A DNA stretch of 64,000 bases from Ditylenchus dipsaci. Taxonomy: Eukaryota; Nematoda; Chromadorea; Rhabditida; Anguinidae. Every line of letters begins with the position of its first letter. The first letter of the stretch is position 1. A program made the position numbers and the translations under genes. Under the pieces are notes generated by a model that was given only the letters and a program-made list of their open reading frames with translations, was not told the origin of the DNA and did no database searches. The DNA lies in assembly GCA_004194705.1 (NCBI GenBank), contig SADC01001177.1, positions 558,001 to 622,000 on the forward strand, in the 5' to 3' direction. This document shows, in pieces, positions 31,411 through 42,784 of the stretch.

Positions 31411-32079
31411 TCATTTTCGTTTTGTTTTCAAAGGGTTGAAAATTGATCATTCATGAGTTATTGGTAGAGGTTATACGGTACTTATTCCTTGACTTTTACC
31501 AAATTGCTTCGATTTAATTACCGTTTGAGTTTCAGTGGTACCCGCTTTTCAAATGTTGCCATCGGCAGCAAGCATGCCCCGTTAAGCAGATATTTTTTGT
31601 TTTTAACCAGGGCTGCCATTTGTGTTGATTAATCAGAAAAAAGATTGATTATAAACACCAAGAGCTCTAAAAAGTCTGATTTTCAGGGGGGGGGAGGCGT
31701 CAACGCAATAAGTATAAGTGCCGAAAAGTTTACTTGAAAGCCCAGTTATAAGCCCTTTGGTTCGGCTAAGAATAAAATCTGGAAAGGTGTCTTGGCGAAA
31801 TCCCGAAATATTTCTGCAGAGCTGTTTATCGTTTTGTTGCCCCAAGTAGTTTTTTGGAGTTGAATTTTTTTATAAATTTTATTTGAAAATCAGCTTTAGA
31901 AATACTCGTCATCTAGGAAAAAACCTAACATTTTTTTCATTTTGTCTTTAAAGTTAACTTACTTTCAAAATCGTCATCGTTTTACTTTTTTATGCTAAGG
32001 CAGACATGGGCACGGGCCGGTCCGTTTCGAAACCCCTACAAGCCGGCTCAGTAAAGCCCGGAAATTTTGTTGACTTTAA

Positions 32080-32177
32080 ACCCTAGTATAGAATACAAAA
32101 CCCCCCCCCCCCCCCAAACAATTTTAAAAGGTCGGATTTTTTTTTTGGGGGGGAGGTTGTTTTATTCTATACTAGCG
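32080..32177. repeat. Palindrome TAGTATAGAATA with poly-C arms
   Basis: The sequence ctagtatagaatacaaaacc runs into a C17 tract, and gggggggaggttgttttattctatacta returns. The arms are inverse complements apart from indels. Before it, gacatgggcacgggccgg (about 32004) looks like a solo hAT-type end. Confidence 0.7.
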
Positions 32178-32238
32178 CCTGACTTTGTAATATTTTTTAA
32201 CTATGTAAAGTATGTTGACTATTTAAAACTGTTAACTA

Positions 32239-32393
32239 CAGTCAACTCCCGATTTAGTGTACACCCTGGAGACCGGCTCCAGGTGTACACTGAATCGAGG
32301 GTTCATTCTAGTCATTTTAATTAACCGCCGGCCAAAATGATTTAATCCAGGTGTACAATAAACCTAGGTGTACACTAAATCGGGAGTTGACTG
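32239..32393. mobile_element. pogo-like MITE with AGGTGTACAC motif
   Basis: The ends CAGTCAACTCCCGATTTAGT and its complement are flanked by TA (32237-32238, 32394-32395). The word ggtgtacac occurs four times, with the interior phrase gaccggctccagg. Confidence 0.9.
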
Positions 32394-32639
32394 TATGTAA
32401 AATTAATATAAAATTTCGCGTACTATATAAGGGGAGAAGCTCAAGCTCTCAGTCTTATATCAAGCGCGCTCTAATATCCAGGCCCGACTTTAGTATGAAG
32501 AGTTGGCTATTGTTTTCGAAAAAGACCTGCTCCAGCAATTTAAAAAAAAAGAGAATAATGATGACTAGGAAATATCAAAGGCATATATACCCATACCGTC
32601 ATTTATTTGATACCGCATAATATATCTACAAAAATATAG

Positions 32640-33900
32640 GATAACATTTTGACAACTAGATTTTTTACTTTTTATGATCTCAAAAAGACAATTTCAACAA
32701 ATGAGTTCAGTCCGCCATTTGTTTTGCTAACTAGATGCTTGTTTGTGTTATCATCGAACGCCAAGTTTTTTTTTGTATAAAATCTGTCTGCTTTTGTAAA
32801 CAAATTTACGAATGACAGACTTTTGCTTCTTTGTTAAGAAATTCAGTCTTTTATCTGATCATTTTTTGAAAGCGAATAATATGTTTACACAAACTGTCGG
32901 TTTAAAAAAAATCAAACCCAATTAACACTTTGTTTAAAATTTAGGATTACCGAAAAAAAATCAAACCATCAAGGCCCGTTAGTTAATTTTTGGTCAAAGT
33001 TAAAGTTTTTTTTATCATTTTTATGGTTAAAGGACCATTGCCGTCTACGGCCACAGAAATTTGGACTTTTTGAATTGGCGGGGGACAGCTAAATTAGTGC
33101 GAAAATATTTTTTAATTTTTTTTTGTTTGCAAATTAAAATTTTCCAAAACTTTGAACAATCTACTAGTCGAGCCCAACGTTGCTTGACATTGCCAGATCG
33201 GACAAGATCTAGCACGTAAAAGCCCAAGTGCACCCCAGGTGCGTATAAAGGGTCAGCCTTGGCCCCTAAACGCTAATGCGAGCACTGAATTGTTCGGGAA
33301 CCCTTAAAAGGAACCCTTTAAGCCTCCGGGGGCGTAGGGGGCTTGGGGGCTTAGGGTTGAGCTCCACGACACAAGCGCACCCTGGAAAGAATCCGAGCGA
33401 ACAGCAGCATGTTGGACCCATTCCCAGGGCCTTTATATAAGTCAGCATGTGGGTTGTTATGGTGTTGCACACTTTTCATCGTTTTTGAAAAATTGAACCA
33501 TGAACACCACCCTGTGGTTTTGGTCGATTTTGGTCAATTTTTTTTGCACATGTCTTTCCACCACCGGAAAACATGTTTTCGTACTAATTACGACCTGAAG
33601 CGTTCGAATTAGGGGTCAAAACTTACTTTTGGGAACATGTGGTATACCATAATCCTGCCATGGAGCCGGAGGATCCTGTTTTGGAGGAATCCTCCGGAGT
33701 AGTGTCCATCCCTGCTGGATAGTATCCAAACCATCTGATTAGTGCTCAAATCATCCGGACAGCCTTAAACTATTTCGATGGCGTTAATTACCTTTGTTGT
33801 ACCTAGACCACCTGAAGAGTTCCCAACGATTTTTCAGCTAAATATGGTTTTAACCTTGATTTAAAAAGCTCCTGTAACTGCGGTATTTCTGGTTCTAATA
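32640..33900. other. Intergenic with repeat fragments
   Basis: Contains a solo end of palindrome E (ggaccattgccgtctacggc at about 33033), a family A fragment (ggcgtagggggcttgggggc at about 33335) and CCGGAGGAT words at 33665-33700 (atcctgttttggaggaatcctccgga). No exon was supported. Confidence 0.45.
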
Positions 33901-33902
33901 CA

Positions 33903-33965
33903 GTCAACCTTCTCTAGAAGCTACGCTTTCACAAGCTACACCTCTCTATAAGCCTATAAAATAAA
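33903..33965. mobile_element. Solo left end of a pogo-like MITE
   Basis: TA followed by CAGTCAACCTTCTCTAGAAG and repeated aagctacg/aagctacac words. No right end follows. Confidence 0.55.
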
Positions 33966-34075
33966 TGTAGAAGTGTTGTTATATTTTCGCATTTCGTTTG
34001 CTTGATTTGTTTGATTTGTTTGCTCTATTTAAATAAAGTTTGAATTTGAAGATAAAAAATATTCACTAGTTCAAA

Positions 34076-34312
34076 AACCTGTTTTCTGGACTAATTCGGA
34101 CACGCTGCAAATGGTTCGATAATAAAATACGGGTTTGTATGGTATTGTTTGAGTATTGGGATATAAGTGATTTACTAAAACTCGAAAAATGCTCGAGAAA
34201 ACGGTTTTTCAAGCCTATCAAACCATCTTCAGCATGCCGGAATTAGTCCAGAAAACTGGTTTTTGAACCCAAAAAAGTAAAAAAAATTTGCTCCAAGTGG
34301 ACGACCACTTGG
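34076..34312. repeat. CCAAGTGG foldback, copy 3
   Basis: Arms ttctggactaattcggacac (34083) and its partner caaaccatcttcagcatgcc (34219) are inverted. The element ends with ccaagtggacgaccacttgg at 34293-34312, one mismatch pair away from a perfect palindrome. Confidence 0.75.
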
Positions 34313-34792
34313 TTTGGTTAGTTCAGACAAAGAAAATTAAATTTCCGCAAAAAATTTCCTGGTGCACTTGGTATGCTGTCGATCTAGCACAGCCACTGCA
34401 CTACAACTTACTTTTAGTTTTCGAAGACTCGCTTCGACCAATACACATAAATTATAAATTTAAAAATGAAAATAAAAAAATTATTCAAAAAAATCGTTCA
34501 AAAATTCAAAAACGGCAATGGTCCTTTAACAATAGTTTGATTAATTATCAAATCAAAAATAGTCAAAAATGTTTGTAATGACATCTAAGAGACAAAGTCT
34601 GTAATTTTGAAGGTTTTTATATGAAATTTGGCGCCCAGATTTTTTCGCCTTTTTTGATCCCATTGTTCTTTTTTCAATAATGACCCAAAATTACGTTCTA
34701 AACTTTTTTTCTGCTTGATAGCATAAAGGAAGCACTTCCATACTCTTTCTAAACTTTAAATCTTCAAATTCTTTAAATTTTTTACTCCCAAC

Positions 34793-35165
34793 CATACTTG
34801 CACAAACGCTTTCGCGGGCCGCCAGATGTTATACTCCGTTATACTCCGGTAGGGTGTAAAAACTCAATTTACAGACAATACAAGGGCGCCGGAACCGGCG
34901 CCCTTATTATAGCCTGGCGCTGGCGCCCTATTTTCCGAAACGGGCAAGTATGCGAAAAGAAAGGTAAATTTGAACGTATTTTTGAATACTGGGGCCTACC
35001 GCAAAAATAAACTCTGCTATGCATGCTTTTTCATGCATCCAAAGTCACTTTCGAGTGATTTGTGTCTAAGGTATGTGGGTGTGCGCATCTCAACTCCAAG
35101 CCCCCTTCGAGGGCTTGGGGTCGAGAAGAGTTCGAGATGCGCGCACTCACTCATCTCTAACATGA
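34793..35165. repeat. GGCGCC-rich element end and foldback family A core
   Basis: The words catacttgcac (34793) and gggcaagtatg (34946) are inverted around gggcgccggaaccggcgccc. From about 34985 family A sequence follows (cactttcgagtgatttgtgtctaaggtatg, then ...gagatgcgcgcactcactca). Confidence 0.6.
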
Positions 35166-35309
35166 AATTCCGTTTATTAGAACGAGTAAGATGATTACAA
35201 AAAGTTTCAGAAAGTTCAAAAGCTTCAGCCTTTAGTCGTAGAAACAACAAAGTAGCAATCACATGTTTGCATTTTGAACGATTTAAAATATTTTTTAAAA
35301 ACATTTTCT

Positions 35310-35456
35310 TTATTTATTTTTTTCTTCTGTTTCTTTTTCAGGTGGCTGGTATTCTGGAAACATGCCCATGGTCAGACCGTCTTCAATAAAAGTTAAAATA
35401 GCAGACGGATTTTCCATTTCATCCTCATCTATGTCAAAGCAGTTGGGTCTAATCGC
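35310..35456 (-). CDS. Terminal exon of an unidentified minus-strand gene
   Basis: After a clean acceptor (ttttacag, intron side of 35456) the exon is open for 48 codons to TAA at 35310-35312. It reads AIRPNCFDIDEDEMENPSAI then LTFIEDGLTMGMFPEYQPPE and a lysine/glutamate-rich end, with good coding character. It starts in phase 0, compatible with the exon at 40690-40932. A weak internal candidate exon lies near 39650-39740 (...PKEEVQRMNQMLKRQKDN). If these belong together, the 4.1-kb satellite foldback is intronic. I do not recognise the protein. Confidence 0.5.
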   Translation of the reverse strand, partial: AIRPNCFDIDEDEMENPSAILTFIEDGLTMGMFPEYQPPEKETEEKNK

Positions 35457-35499
35457 CTGTAAAATTAGTTGTTTTTATAGGGTGCACTACGTTTCACCG

Positions 35500-38400
35500 T
35501 CACTGTTTTCACCGTTCACTATTTTCACCGTCACTATTTTCACCGTCACTATTTTCACCGTCACCTATTTTCACCGTCACCTATTTTCACCGTCACCTAT
35601 TTTCACCGTCACCTATTTTCACCGTCACTATTTTCACCGTCACTATTTTCACCGTCACTATTTTCACCGTCACTATTTTCACCGTCACCTATTTTCACCG
35701 TCACCTATTTTCACCGTCACCTATTTTCACCGTCACCTATTTTCACCGTCACCTATTTTCACCGTCACCTATTTTCACCGTCACCTATTTTCACCGTCAC
35801 CTATTTTCACCGTCACCTATTTTCACCGTCACCTATTTTCACCGTCACCTATTTTCACCGTCACTATTTTCACCGTCACTATTTTCACCGTCACCTATTT
35901 TCACCGTCACCTATTTTCACCGTCACTATTTTCACCGTCACCTATTTTCACCGTCACTATTTTCACCGTCACTATTTTCACCGTCACTATTTTCACCGTC
36001 ACCTATTTTCACCGTCACTATTTTCACCGTCACCTATTTTCACCGTCACCTATTTTCACCGTCACTATTTTCACCGTCACTATTTCACCGTCACTATTTT
36101 CACCGTCACTATTTTCACCGTCACTATTTTCACCGTCACTATTTTCACCGTCACCTATTTTCACCGTCACTATTTTCACCGTCACTATTTTCACCGTCAC
36201 TATTTTCACCGTCACCTATTTTCACCGTCACCTATTTTCACCGTCACTATTTTCACCGTCACCTATTTTCACCGTCACCTATTTTCACCGTCACCTATTT
36301 TCACCGTCACCTATTTTCACCGTCACTATTTTCACCGTCACCTATTTTCACCGTCACTATTTTCACCGTCACCTATTTTCACCGTCACCTATTTTCACCG
36401 TCACTATTTTCACCGTCACTATTTTCACCGTCACTATTTTCACCGTCACCTATTTTCACCGTCACTATTTTCACCGTCACCTATTTCACCGTCACCTATT
36501 TTCACCGTCACTATTTTCACCGTCACCTATTTTCACCGTCACTATTTTCACCGTCACCTATTTTCACCGTCACTATTTTCACCGTCACCTATTTTCACCG
36601 TCACTATTTTCACCGTCACCTATTTTCACCGTCACCTATTTTCACCGTCACTATTTTCACCGTCACTATTTTCACCGTCACTATTTTCACCGTCACCTAT
36701 TTTCACCGTCACCTATTTTCACCGTCACCTATTTTCACCGTCACCTATTTTCACCGTCACTATTTTCACCGTCACTATTTTCACCGTCACTATTTCACCG
36801 TCACTATTTTCACCGTCACTATTTTCACCGTCACCTATTTTCACCGTCACTATTTTCACCGTCACTATTTTCACCGTCACCTATTTTCACCGTCACCTAT
36901 TTTCACCGTCACCTATTTTCACCGTCACTATTTTCACCGTCACTATTTTCACCGTCACTATTTTCACCGTCACTATTTTCACCGTCACTATTTTCACCGT
37001 CACTATTTTCACCGTCACTATTTTCACCGTCACCTATTTTCACCGTCACCTATTTTCACCGTCACTATTTTCACCGTCACTATTTTCACCGTCACTATTT
37101 TCACCGTCACCTATTTTCACCGTCACCTATTTTCACCGTCACCTATTTTCACCGTCACTATTTTCACCGTCACTATTTTCACCGTCACTATTTTCACCGT
37201 CACTATTTTCACCGTCACTATTTTCACCGTCACTATTTTCACCGTCACTATTTTCACCGTCACCTATTTTCACCGTCACCTATTTTCACCGTCACCTATT
37301 TTCACCGTCACCTATTTTCACCGTCACTATTTTCACCGTCACTATTTTCACCGTCACCTATTTTCACCGTCACTATTTTCACCGTCACCTATTTTCACCG
37401 TCACTATTTTCACCGTCACTATTTCACCGTCACTATTTTCACCGTCACTATTTTCACCGTCACTATTTTCACCGTCACTATTTTCACCGTCACTATTTTC
37501 ACCGTCACCTATTTTCACCGTCACTATTTTCACCGTCACTATTTTCACCGTCACTATTTTCACCGTCACCTATTTTCACCGTCACTATTTTCACCGTCAC
37601 TATTTTCACCGTCACTATTTTCACCGTCACCTATTTTCACCGTCACTATTTTCACCGTCACCTATTTTCACCGTCACTATTTTCACCGTCACTATTTTCA
37701 CCGTCACTATTTTCACCGTCAATTTTCACCGTCACTATTTTCACCGTCACTATTTTCACCGTCACTATTTTCACCGTCACTATTTTCACCGTCACCTATT
37801 TCACCGTCACTATTTTCACCGTCACTATTTTCACCGTCACCTATTTTCACCGTCACCTATTTTTCACCGTCACTATTTTCACCGTCACTATTTTCACCGT
37901 CACTATTTTCACCGTCACTATTTTCACCGTCACTATTTTCACCGTCACCTATTTTCACCGTCACTATTTTCACCGTCACTATTTTCACCGTCACCTATTT
38001 TCACCGTCACTATTTTCACCGTCACCTATTTTCACCGTCACCTATTTTCACCGTTCACTATTTTCACCGTCACCTATTTTCACCGTCACCTATTTTCACC
38101 GTCACTATTTTCACCGTCACCTATTTTCACCGTCACCTATTTTCACCGTCACTATTTTCACCGTCACTATTTTCACCGTCACTATTTTCACCGTCACCTA
38201 TTTTCACCGTCACCTATTTTCACCGTTCACTATTTTCACCGTCACCTATTTCACCGTCACCTATTTCACCGTCTATTTTCACCGTCACTATTTTCACCGT
38301 TCACTATTTTCACCGTACCTATTTTCACCGTCACTATTTTCACCGTCACCTTTTTCACCGTCACCTATTTTCACCTCACCTATTTTCACCGTCACTATTT

Positions 38401-39050
38401 TCACCGTCACTATTTTCACCGTTCACTTTTTCACCGTCACCTATTTTCACGTCACTATTTCACCGTCACTATTTTCACGTCATATTTCACCGTTCACTAT
38501 TTCACCGTCACTATTTTCACCGTCACTATTCACCGTTCACTATTTTCACCGTCACCTATTTTCACCGTCATTTTTCACGTCACCTATTTCACCGTCACTA
38601 TTTTCACCGTTCACTATTCACGTCACCTATTTTCACCGTCACCTATTTTCACCGTCACTATTTTCACCGTCACTATTTCACCGTCACTATTTCACCGTCA
38701 CCTATTTTCACCGTCACCTATTTTCACCGTTCACTATTTTCACCGTCACCTATTTCACCGTCACCTATTTTCACCGTCCGATTTTCACCGTCACTATTTT
38801 CACCGTCACCTATTTTCACCGTCCCTATTTTTCACCGCACCTATTTTCACCGTCACTTTTTCACCGTCACTATTTTCACCGTCACTATTTTCACCGTCAC
38901 CTATTTTCACCGTCACCTATTTTCACCGTCACTATTTTTCACCGTCACTATTTTCACCGTCACCTATTTTCACCGTCACCTATTTTCACCGTCACCTATT
39001 TTCACCGTCACTATTTTCACCGTCACTATTTTCACCGTTCACTAATTCAC
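35500..39050. repeat. Tandem array of 15/16-bp unit TTTTCACCGTCAC(C)TA, about 230 copies
   Basis: Units alternate between a 15-bp form (ttttcaccgtcacta) and a 16-bp form with an extra C, with rare 14-bp variants (tatttcaccg). Almost no substitutions occur up to about 38,200. From there to about 38,900 units carry many one- or two-base deletions. All three plus frames are free of stops, which produces a spurious long ORF. Confidence 0.98.
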
Positions 39051-39384
39051 CGTCAGCACTTTAGGACCGCTTTTTAGATCTAATTTTTCTAAAATTTTAA
39101 CAGTCTTGGTACAAATTGTAGCCCTGAATGTCAGCTACATTTTGGGTACTACAAATTCTGAAAAAATAAAAAAAAATGGAACTAAACTTAGAAGGCGTTC
39201 AATCTCACACTTTTTCATCACGGTAGAACGCAGGGTGAGCGTCTTTTTAAAGTTTAGAACTAAAATTTTTCGTTTTTTTAGAAATTGTAGTACCAAAATT
39301 TAGCTGACATTCAGGGCTACAATTTTGGTACCAAAAATTTCAAAAATTTCGAAAAATTTAGACCTAAAAAGTGTCCTAAAATGC

Positions 39385-39620
39385 TGACGGTGAATTTAGG
39401 TGACGGTGAAAATAGTGACGGTGAAAATAGGTGACGGTGAAAATTAGTGACGGTGAAAAATAGGCGACGGTGAAAATAGTGACGGTGAAAATAGGTGACG
39501 GTGAAATAGTGACGGTGAAAATAGGCGACGGTGAAAATAGTGACGGTGAAAATAGGTGACGGTGTGAAATAGTGACGGTGAAAATAGTGAACGGTGAAAA
39601 CAGTGACGGTGAAACGTAGT
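39385..39620. repeat. Inverted counterpart of the 15/16-bp array (short arm)
   Basis: Units gtgacggtgaaaatag(g) in inverse orientation, more diverged in the outer part (ggcgacggtg, aaattagtga) than the long arm. Confidence 0.92.
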
Positions 39621-39809
39621 GCACCCTTCTTATAAGCCCAGATGTTTAAAACTGCCCATAATTATCTTTTTGACGTTTAAGCATCTGATTCATCCTTTGA
39701 ACTTCTTCTTTGGGTGACGATCGACACTTCGACAAAAATTTGACCAAAATTTGACTTTTTTCTGTGTGAGCGGGCCAAGGTGAAGCACCGTATTTAAGGC
39801 GCTCTGGGG

Positions 39810-40330
39810 CGCAAACAGAGCCTCAATATGCATTTTAGATTATCAGTCTTGCTGAAATCATATCTAAGGTAAATATGTGCCCCCATTTCTAACTCTCAAG
39901 CACCCTGAGCCTTTTTCGGAGATTTTGGTCGAAAAAGTTTTCTCACCAAAAAGTGTCGACCGTCACCTAAAAACATGTTCTAAGCATATATCATGTGCTA
40001 AAACATTGAAAAAAAAATATGATTTAGGGCAATTTTTCAGTCACTAGATATTTTGACTTAAAACACATAGAAAAAACTCACTATCACATTAATGAATTTC
40101 TAGCAAGTTTAAGTGGTATTAGTTATTTTTATGGTATTATTTTAACTGGTATTTGGCAAAGCTTTTCCATATATAACTGTCTCAAAAAAATCGCCTGTGA
40201 GACACTGCCGTACGCGGCCACTGGCGTACGCTCACTCTTAATATATTTGTTAAAGCTTTCAAAGCGCACATTTTCATACCCATAACATAAGTAAATACCT
40301 TTCTTTCAGTGGCTCTACTTCAGTAAATTT
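39810..40330. other. Family A fragment and intergenic sequence
   Basis: At 39828-39905 is a diverged family A core (atatctaaggtaaatatgtg...tctaactctcaagc). The stretch to 40330 has no supported feature; the word ctgccgtacgcggccactgg at 40206 is a short palindrome-rich fragment related to the 33.04-kb end. Confidence 0.5.
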
Positions 40331-40474
40331 ATATGATTCAAACTTTCTGGGGCAACGTCCTGAAAAAATTAACTAATTACTATACAGCCGACTTCAGCAT
40401 CAACGTCTCTTCTCAAGTTCCTTCTCGCACAGGGTCCAATTTTTTTACCTCACTTTCCGAAGTTTTCTTCAATC

Positions 40475-40736
40475 CACTTTTCGAAGTGGTTTTTAAATGC
40501 AAATTTGAAATAAATGGGACCATAGGTGGGAACGAACTTGAAAGAGTCGCTTTATAGCGGGTTTGACTTTACCACTCAAGAGTCTTGTGACATGACAACT
40601 TGAATGCTAATAGAACAGTCCGATTTAGTCAATAATTAACAGTAACTTGAAGTACTCAAGCTGCAGGTGCTGTAGACCAAAGAGCTCACCTTTTTGCTGG
40701 TGGTAGATTTGCCGACCAGCAAGTGCAAATACACAC
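40475..40736. repeat. Inverted duplication, left arm (pairs with 41459-41721)
   Basis: About 262 bases recur in inverse orientation at 41459-41721, including the last 47 bases of the exon at 40690-40932, its splice donor, the intron start and a MITE-like phrase (gtgggaacgaacttg). The arms differ by scattered substitutions and small indels. Confidence 0.88.
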
Positions 40737-40932
40737 TTGCCGCGCAAACATATCCGGCTCTAGCACCCAAAATTTCAAACCAATATCCAATAATCCTTCT
40801 CATCTTGCACTCTTTCCAAATTGTATTTCTTAGGGCTTGTCGAGCACATGCCTTAACTATTGGTAGGTTGACGTCCCAGTGTGGTGGTGCATTTGTATCG
40901 TCGCTATCATCCGATAGGCACTCTGTCGACAT
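40690..40932 (-). CDS. First exon of an unidentified gene
   Basis: The ATG at 40930-40932 is preceded by ATGTTTCAG|CC, a canonical acceptor only two bases upstream, as expected for spliced-leader trans-splicing. The exon is open for 81 codons (MSTECLSDDSDDTNAPPHWD..., then a basic stretch NTIWKECKMRRIIGYWFEIL and hydrophobic GYVCAASVYLHLLVG near residues 60-74). It ends at an AAG|gtgagc donor in phase 0. The hydrophobic segment could be membrane-inserted. Downstream exons are uncertain (see 35310-35456). No known family was recognised. Confidence 0.6.
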
Positions 40933-41014
40933 GGCTGAAACATATGAATTAGAAAAAAATTGGGTATTATAATTTATATTACTCTCAGATAATAAATATT
41001 TGAACCACCAAGTA

Positions 41015-41130
41015 CAGTCGACGCTGGATTTAAGGACAGCCTGGAGAGCGGGCCAAACACTGTTTTTATAATCGAGCTGTCCTTAAATCGAGCGCTTTTT
41101 CCGTAACCAGAAATTTCCTGTCCTTAAATC
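41015..41130. mobile_element. pogo-like MITE, right end missing (TTTAAGGACAG motif)
   Basis: TA then CAGTCGACGCTGGATTTAAG at 41015. Words tgtccttaaatcga are repeated twice more, but no right terminal repeat is present. Confidence 0.65.
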
Positions 41131-41458
41131 GAATGTCAACAAATTTTTTCAAACTTTCATTTAACAATAAAATAACAAGGAATCAGCGGTTGGCGTTCCT
41201 ATAAAAGGTAATTAGAGAAATGGTCAATGAACTATTTGATAAAAAAGACATTTGTTCAAATAAGGGTTTGCTCATACAACTATTTGATCCAAGTCTGTTT
41301 GAATTTCAGATTGTTTGGCCAATCGTATATTTAGTGTCATACTTGTTTTATCAAAGAAAATTTGATCAAATCACTGTTTTGGTCTAAAGCAGACCTGTGC
41401 AAGGGCCGGCCTAAAAGTCTATCACTTCTCTCAAGCTGGGGTAGGAATCCAGATGCCT

Positions 41459-41721
41459 GTGTGTATTTGCACTAGCTGGTCGGCAAATATACCACCAGCA
41501 AAAAGGTGAGGTTTTTGGTCTACAGCCATGCAGCACTTGAGTACTTCAAGTTACTGTTAATTATTGACTAAATCGGTGACTGACCTATTAGCATTCAAGT
41601 TGTCATGTCACAAGACTCTTGAGTGGTAAAGTCAAGCCCGCTATAAAGCGACCCTTTCAAGTTCGTTCCCAGCTATGGTCCATTTTTTCAAATTCGCATT
41701 TAAAAACCACTTCGAAAAGTG
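41459..41721. repeat. Inverted duplication, right arm
   Basis: Inverse copy of 40475-40736. Just outside the left limit, gcagacctgtgcaagggccgg (about 41391) resembles a hAT-type end. Confidence 0.88.
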
Positions 41722-41759
41722 TTTTAAAGATCAACTTCAAAGTGATATCCATTTTCTAG

Positions 41760-42780
41760 AGTCCAAAATACGCAAGTTACCTCATAAAAAAATCCCTTAT
41801 CAAATAGAAATAGACAGTACGTCAATAATCACTTGAGGAATCCGGTAGCTTGGATAACTAGATTTATAAACATTACCGATTTCGGGCGAAAGTCAAATTC
41901 TATTTCTAGGTTCTAACCGTATCTTAGCTATTATGCTTGTGAAATCATGCCTGATAATCAGCTCGGTTCGCAAGACCACGACAATCGAATTTTATATACG
42001 CATCGCCTTTTGTCGAAAGTTCTAGTCACTCTGGGGTGTTTTAATTTACTTTTTTAGTAAGTTTTTTGACTTTAGGTCCAAAAATCATCGAGCAATCGAT
42101 TGCAACCATTCCAGCGCTGCTTTGCTGTCAGCAAATGCCTCCATTTCGCGATTTTTGGCAATGACTACCAAAATTAAAGGAAACTAGCCAAAATGGATGC
42201 AAACTAGGAACTGAGTTTTTTTGCGATTTAAATTTACATTATTTTATACACTGTATGCTGAAAAGGACGGCCAAGAAGCAGGGCTAAATTTTGAGTGCGA
42301 GGTTGCAAATGAGTATGTAAATTAAAATTGGGGAAAAAACGTCAGTTCCAGGATACTACCGAAAAGTACTGGTATAGTCCTGTTGAGGATCTCACCGAAA
42401 TGATTTTTTATATTTTAGCCCTAACTTTGTACCAACTTTCATCTGATGAAGCTCTAATGAAAGCCCAGAACCTTGGCTACATTTTGACACTAAAATGCTT
42501 AATAAAGAAAACAAAAACATAGAAAAGTGAAGCTGAAATCAGCTTCCGATTGGTATAATATGTTTATAATCAAAGTTTGAAAAATTCATTGAAAAAATTG
42601 ATAAATTGGGATCGAATAATTGTCGCATGGCTCATTATTATTTTAAAAGAGGGCTTAACGCGTCGACACAAAGCGAACGCAACAAATCGAAAGCATTTTT
42701 TATTCGATAAACTTAACCCCTACAGCACCGAGAAACAAAGTAGGCGGTGTCAAAAACGAAGGGAAACATTAATAAACAGT
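41760..42780. other. Intergenic, foldback relic at 42.38-42.49 kb
   Basis: attttagccctaactttgta and ccttggctacattttgacac are loosely inverted and resemble the GTAGCCC-type core of the foldbacks at 22.5 and 39.1 kb. No exon is supported. Confidence 0.35.
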
Positions 42781-42784
42781 AATC

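Larger units (their letters stand above)
35480..39626. mobile_element. Giant asymmetric foldback element carrying a 3.5-kb satellite arm
   Basis: The ends gggtgcactacgtttcaccg (35480) and its complement (to 39626) are perfect inverted repeats. The flanks tttttata (35472-35479) and ttcttata (39627-39634) match at 7 of 8. The left arm is the 35500-39050 array. The centre 39051-39370 is a palindrome with ttgtagccctgaatgtcagc and its complement. The right arm, 39385-39618, holds about a dozen inverted units (gacggtgaaaatag). No transposase is seen. Confidence 0.85.

Noticed and set aside
32004..32060. Complete hAT element at 32.0 kb (GACATGGGCACGGGCCGG)
   Set aside because: Only one end is visible; no inverse end or 8-bp duplication was found.
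33665..33760. Short CCGGAGGAT palindromic words as a MITE
   Set aside because: Too short, with no flanking duplication or second copy seen in the window.
35362..39045. A 1227-codon open frame rich in SPSLF, YFHRH and IFTVT repeats
   Set aside because: It is the translation of the 15/16-bp tandem array, in which all three plus frames lack stops. Unit-length changes shift the frame constantly and the first codons overlap a minus-strand exon.
35500..39050. CRISPR-like array
   Set aside because: Units are contiguous 15/16-bp repeats without spacers, and the genome is eukaryotic.
40636..40689. Extension of the 40690-40932 exon to the stop at 40636
   Set aside because: A strong gtgagc donor follows codon 81, and the extra residues lie in the duplicated intron segment.
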